Positions 61,251-64,000 of a stretch of 64,000 bases of DNA are shown here, in pieces (the stretch's first letter is position 1; each line of letters opens with the position of its first letter). The position numbers and the translations under genes were made by a program. The notes beneath the pieces were generated by a model. That model was not told where the DNA came from, ran no database searches, and saw only the letters and a list, made by a program, of their open reading frames with translations. Origin of the DNA: Chryseosolibacter histidinae (lineage in GTDB: Bacteria > Bacteroidota > Bacteroidia > Cytophagales > Cyclobacteriaceae); contig NZ_JAHESF010000010.1 in assembly GCF_018598225.1 (NCBI RefSeq), positions 173,115 through 237,114 on the forward strand. The letters are read 5' to 3'.

Positions 61251-62345
61251 ATGAAAAAGAGGTATTTGCGGCGGATTCTATACATCGGCGTATTTTACAT
61301 GCTGGCCATGATGTGCCCTGCTCCGGATGCTGGCGCACAATTGTTGTCGTCTCCATTTTATAGCGTAGAAAAATCGCAACAGATGGCGCTGGTTGGCGGT
61401 GCCAATGGAAAACAAGCCCGTTTAAATCAGCAACAGATTGATAATGATGGTCCGGTATTGAACGCTCCCTTTGTCATTATGCTGGCCCTCGCCAGTGTAT
61501 TATCAATGGCGCTGATCGTTATTATTATCCGTTATCACAACCTGATCAAAAAACTAAAACATCAGCTTTCCGATGTAAGTCAACGGGTAGCTTCCAGCAA
61601 CACCGCCCTTGAAAAGCTGAAGGAGTCACTTCAGGCATCGGAAACCAAGCGGCAGCAGGTGACTCAGGCCCTGCAAAAGGCAAACGATGAGATCAATGCT
61701 TTCTCCTACTCCGTTTCGCACGATCTCAGGGCTCCCCTCAGAGCGATCAATGGTTACAGCGCCATCTTGCTGGAAGAGCATTATCCCAAACTAGATGACA
61801 GCGCTAAACGCGCCATCAACATCATCCAACAGAACTCCAACCGAATGGATGAGCTCATCAGCGACCTGCTGGAGCTCACGCGGCTGGGCACGCTCGCCGT
61901 GAGCAAACAGCGGTTCAATATGCATCAACTGGTGGAGCACGTGCTGCTGAATCAAAAACTAAAATCGAATACAAAGCTCAATGTGCTGCCGATGGGCGAA
62001 ACGTTCGCAGACTCGTATCTGCTGCGGCAGGTGTGGGACAACCTGATCAGCAACGCCATCAAGTTCTCGTCCAAGACGGAAACACCCGTGATCGAGATCG
62101 GCTACACCCGCCAAAATACGGAACACATTTACTGGGTCAAGGATAACGGTGTAGGCTTTGACCCCGTTTATTCGGATAAGTTGTTCAAAGTATTCTCACG
62201 CCTGCACGGCAAAAAAGAATTTGAAGGAACGGGCGCCGGTCTTGCGATCTCCAAAAAAATAATCGAAGCCCATGGCGGAAGGATCTGGGCCGAAGCACAG
62301 CTGGCAAAGGGCGCGACGTTCTATTTCAGTTTACCGTTGAATTGA
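61251..62345 (+). CDS. Membrane histidine kinase of the bacteriophytochrome-like type
   Basis: 364 residues from ATG at 61251, with a signal peptide (MKKRYLRRILYIGVFYMLAMMC, PDAGAQ). A short periplasmic segment precedes one membrane helix (FVIMLALASVLSMALIVIII, about 80-100). A coiled linker leads to the H-box FSYSVSHDLRAPLRAINGYSA, N-box QVWDNLISNAIKFSSK, G1 VKDNGVGFDP and G2 GTGAGLAISKKI. All kinase motifs are intact. No response regulator is next to it, so it is an orphan kinase. Its 3' end overlaps the convergent methyltransferase frame by 15 bp. Confidence 0.92.
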   Translation: MKKRYLRRILYIGVFYMLAMMCPAPDAGAQLLSSPFYSVEKSQQMALVGGANGKQARLNQQQIDNDGPVLNAPFVIMLALASVLSMALIVIIIRYHNLIKKLKHQLSDVSQRVASSNTALEKLKESLQASETKRQQVTQALQKANDEINAFSYSVSHDLRAPLRAINGYSAILLEEHYPKLDDSAKRAINIIQQNSNRMDELISDLLELTRLGTLAVSKQRFNMHQLVEHVLLNQKLKSNTKLNVLPMGETFADSYLLRQVWDNLISNAIKFSSKTETPVIEIGYTRQNTEHIYWVKDNGVGFDPVYSDKLFKVFSRLHGKKEFEGTGAGLAISKKIIEAHGGRIWAEAQLAKGATFYFSLPLN

Positions 62346-63440
62346 AACCGAGCTAGTCGTCGGACCACTGTCTCGCGTGCCTGCTATGCGCGCAGTGGTC
62401 TGACGACTAAACACCATCTGCGCATAGCCATTCGTTCCGATGAACCTGCTGGACTTAAGAAATTTCAATTCTCCTGACTCACATAATTTCCTGATCTCCG
62501 CTTCGGTGCGGCATCCTGAGGCGCTGGTGAGGCCGAAGAAAAGGTTGAGGGTGGCAGCGGTGATTTCGGCGTGGCCCTGACCTTCGGGAGCCAGGTATTC
62601 GTGAATGATCAAGTAACCTCCGACACGGAGTGCCTTTCTTGCTTTTGCTGCCAGCTCCTTTGTTTCAGCGTCACTCAGGTGATGGATCACGTTGGCCACG
62701 AAGACGAGGTCATAACACTGCTCGCCAAAATCGTCGCGGGTAGCATCGCCCTTGCGGTATACGATCCGGTTGCCGTTGTAATATTTTTTCAGGATGAGGG
62801 AACCCGTCTCCACGGCTTCAGGAAGGTCGAGGATGGTAGCCTTCAGCGACGGATACTTTTCGCAGAACGCTGCGGCATAGATCCCGTGCGCACCACCCAC
62901 GTCCAGCATAGCAGAAGCGCCCGACAGATCGGGGGCCATGGCCACAGCAGTTTTTGAGAAACTGCGCGCCAGGCACTCCATACCTTCCATGTACAGCTTC
63001 CATTCTACGGGTCCAAACGACTCATGGAACCGGACGCTGGCACCCGTCTTGAGAAAAACGTCCAGGTGATCCATCCACTGCCAGGCAATGCGGTTGAATT
63101 CCTGCTGCGGGGCAACACCGGAGGCGCTGTCTTTCAGGCACCACTTGCGCGACAACCGGGTGAGGCTGTAACGCTCATCGTGGTAACGCAGATACCCGGC
63201 GGCTACCAGCACTTCGAGCAGGCTTCTCAACGCCCGCTGATCAAGACCCGCGGTGGTTGCTATAGTATGGAGCGTTTGTGGCCCACGCTTCATCGTTTCG
63301 AAGATCTCCAGGTTAAAGGCACTGAGGATGGCGCGCGAGAACACAAAATACACCTGCGTATGAACCAGCGGCACAGGCGCCAGGTTAGCTTTCAGCGCCA
63401 GCCATTCGAGAAGATTTTCTGCCAAGGGACCGATGTTCAT
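62331..63440 (-). CDS. SAM-dependent O-methyltransferase (class II, COMT-like) with repeat-derived C-terminus
   Basis: A 369-residue frame. The N-terminal winged-helix dimerisation domain (about 20-110: FSRAILSAFNLEIFETMKRG, LRSLLEVLVAAGYL) precedes an O-methyltransferase domain with the SAM motif MLDVGGAHGIYAAAFCEKYP, 'ATILDLPEAVE', 'YDLVFVANVIHHLSDAE' and 'LRVGGYLIIHEYLAPEG'. The enzyme probably methylates a small phenolic or polyketide-like molecule. The last ~20 codons (SRQTTARIAG...) are encoded by hairpin copy 2, so the native C-terminus is probably near QMVF. Hairpin copy 3 lies just upstream. Confidence 0.9.
   Translation of the reverse strand: MNIGPLAENLLEWLALKANLAPVPLVHTQVYFVFSRAILSAFNLEIFETMKRGPQTLHTIATTAGLDQRALRSLLEVLVAAGYLRYHDERYSLTRLSRKWCLKDSASGVAPQQEFNRIAWQWMDHLDVFLKTGASVRFHESFGPVEWKLYMEGMECLARSFSKTAVAMAPDLSGASAMLDVGGAHGIYAAAFCEKYPSLKATILDLPEAVETGSLILKKYYNGNRIVYRKGDATRDDFGEQCYDLVFVANVIHHLSDAETKELAAKARKALRVGGYLIIHEYLAPEGQGHAEITAATLNLFFGLTSASGCRTEAEIRKLCESGELKFLKSSRFIGTNGYAQMVFSRQTTARIAGTRDSGPTTSSVSIQR
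62354..62409. repeat. Hairpin element copy 2 (TAGTCGTCGGACCACTG arms)
   Basis: A 17-bp left arm (62354-62370) and right arm (62393-62409) are complementary except for one G-T type position; the loop is 22 bases. It lies inside the 3' end of the methyltransferase frame and behind the kinase gene. Confidence 0.85.
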
Positions 63441-63503
63441 GATGCCAGATATGGTGTGTGACAGCTGAACGGGTTAAAATCCCTATACCAGCATTGGACG
63501 GGT

Positions 63504-63556
63504 TAGTCGTCGGACCACTGCCTTGCGCGCGGGCCGGGGCGCAGTGGTCTGACGAC
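63504..63556. repeat. Hairpin element copy 3 (TAGTCGTCGGACCACTG arms)
   Basis: Left arm 63504-63520, right arm 63542-63556 (CAGTGGTCTGACGAC). Same orientation and same mismatch as copy 2. The two copies bracket the methyltransferase gene. The loop differs (GC-rich). Confidence 0.85.
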
Positions 63557-63574
63557 GATGCTCCTTCGGAGAAA

Positions 63575-63816
63575 TTCAATCCAGCAAATACTTTAAATCC
63601 GGTTTAATCCTGTCCATCCAACAAATCCTTTAATCCTGGTTAAAATTCACTATATTCGTTCAGAACAACAATGTCCGGAAGTACGGGTTCCGGATTCTAT
63701 AGCTAAATAAGAGCCCGCCCCAAAAGGGCGGGTTTTCTTTGACCAGGATTGACCAGGATTTACAGGATTAACAAGATTTACAGGATTGATTGGATGATGA
63801 TTTTGAGGATTCGCGG
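63575..63816. repeat. Inverted pair of ~9-bp repeats (AATCC / CAGGATTTA), family F6
   Basis: The left side (63575-63640) has repeated AATCC units (AAATCCGG, TTTAATCCTG, AAATCCTTT, AATCCTGG). The right side (63739-63816) has CAGGATTGAC, CAGGATTTA, CAGGATTAA, CAAGATTTA, CAGGATTGA. The period is 9-10, not 7, so this family is distinct from F1-F5. The pair encloses a terminator-like structure. Confidence 0.65.
63660..63740 (+). ncRNA. Candidate small RNA with intrinsic terminator
   Basis: A stem CCGGAA (63675-63680) / TTCCGG (63688-63693) is followed by a perfect 7-bp stem CCCGCCC (63714-63720) / GGGCGGG (63726-63732) and a T-rich tail (TTTTCTTT). A -7-like TATATTCG lies upstream near 63651. No protein frame explains the structure. 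Alternatively it is just a bidirectional terminator for adenine deaminase. Confidence 0.35.
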
Positions 63817-63818
63817 GA

Positions 63819-64000
63819 TTAGTCGAAAAAGACTTCTGTGAACTCGAACTTGCTGCCGTCGAACAGGCCTTTGTCGCTCAGCTTGAGTGTGGGGATCACG
63901 AGCAGCGCCATGAATGAGAGGGTCATAAAGGGTGCGCTGAGGGTACTTCCCATGGCTTTGGCCATCCTGTCGATCTCCTTGTATTGCCGGGCGATCTCGT
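63819..64000 (-). CDS. ade: Adenine deaminase, C-terminal end (partial, runs off the right edge)
   Basis: The last 59 codons before the stop at 63819 read [53 protein letters not shown] and TEVFFD. The segment [27 protein letters not shown] is the characteristic C-terminus of bacterial adenine deaminase, which converts adenine to hypoxanthine. The metal-binding N-terminal part lies beyond the window. Identification rests on this short but highly conserved end. Confidence 0.88.
   Translation of the reverse strand, partial: EIARQYKEIDRMAKAMGSTLSAPFMTLSFMALLVIPTLKLSDKGLFDGSKFEFTEVFFD

Larger units (their letters stand above)
63441..63818. other. Intergenic region with hairpin, F6 repeats and a possible small RNA
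   Basis: 378 bp between the methyltransferase start and the adenine deaminase stop. It holds hairpin copy 3, an inverted pair of ~9-bp repeats, and a stem plus strong terminator. A minus-strand frame at 63385-63579 covers the hairpin and is not a gene. Confidence 0.6.

Noticed and set aside
62354..63556. Composite transposon around the methyltransferase
   Set aside because: No transposase, no target-site duplication visible, and the hairpins are far shorter than insertion sequences; kept only as a repeat observation.
63385..63579. 64-residue minus-strand frame across hairpin copy 3
   Set aside because: Created by the repeat; no conserved sequence.

Overview
The window looks like chromosomal DNA of a soil- or sediment-type Bacteroidota, most likely Cytophagales or Chitinophagales (inference). 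Supporting signs are a SusC/SusD pair, FtsX/MacB-type permeases with a 'permease prefix' domain behind a PadR gene, two-component propeller sensors, DUF5686, DUF5916 and DUF6377 proteins, many signal peptides ending in -AQ or -AQ-like sites, and mostly weak Shine-Dalgarno sequences. No rRNA, tRNA, CRISPR array, phage or transposase gene was found.

Layout. 1-3.6 kb: a PadR regulator coupled to a truncated FtsX permease, an NdpA-like nucleoid protein and a small unknown gene. 3.6-8.1 kb: two tandem secreted proteins made only of GH2-type sugar-binding modules, behind a response regulator/histidine kinase pair. 8.3-10.7 kb: a large ABC permease. 11.4-12.0 kb: a tiny membrane protein and an Rrf2 regulator. 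12.5-16.3 kb: NamZ-like exo-muramidase (DUF1343) and a GH95/GH65-like hydrolase, with a divergent AraC regulator. 17.3-20.1 kb: a secreted VOC protein, an lgt gene with a C-terminal frameshift, an ECF sigma factor with a 62-residue partner, and a PAS/HisKA protein without an ATPase domain. 20.2-33.8 kb: a glycan locus, susC-susD-GH89-(HGSNAT-like acetyltransferase) with a GH92 remnant behind it, a LytS-type propeller sensor plus LytTR regulator, and a LacI regulator. An identical 20-bp palindrome lies in front of both lacI and susC. 34-43 kb: myo-inositol oxygenase, a second large permease, an intact GH92 mannosidase and a DUF5916 protein. 43-52 kb: a TerB-like protein, a PAS kinase, an unusual Nramp-family transporter and a full-length Lhr helicase. 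52-64 kb: a DUF6377 regulator, an SSS symporter, a DUF5686 protein, a second PadR/membrane pair, a Tat-exported Gfo/Idh/MocA oxidoreductase, a histidine kinase, an O-methyltransferase and the end of an adenine deaminase.

The most striking signal is non-coding. Nearly every intergenic gap carries short arrays with an exact 7-bp period. They fall in five sequence families that share one frame: F1 RGTTTNA, F2 RGTTRCC, F3 RGTCSAC, F4 RGTACGA and F5 RGTAAGG. Most arrays occur as inverted pairs around a 30-190 bp core, often running from the stop codon of one gene to the stop codon of the next. They could act as terminators, or be small dispersed elements, or both. A separate hairpin element (arms TAGTCGTCRGACCACTG) occurs on both sides of the O-methyltransferase gene, and a shorter, diverged copy lies at 11.5 kb; it supplies the C-terminal codons of two reading frames.
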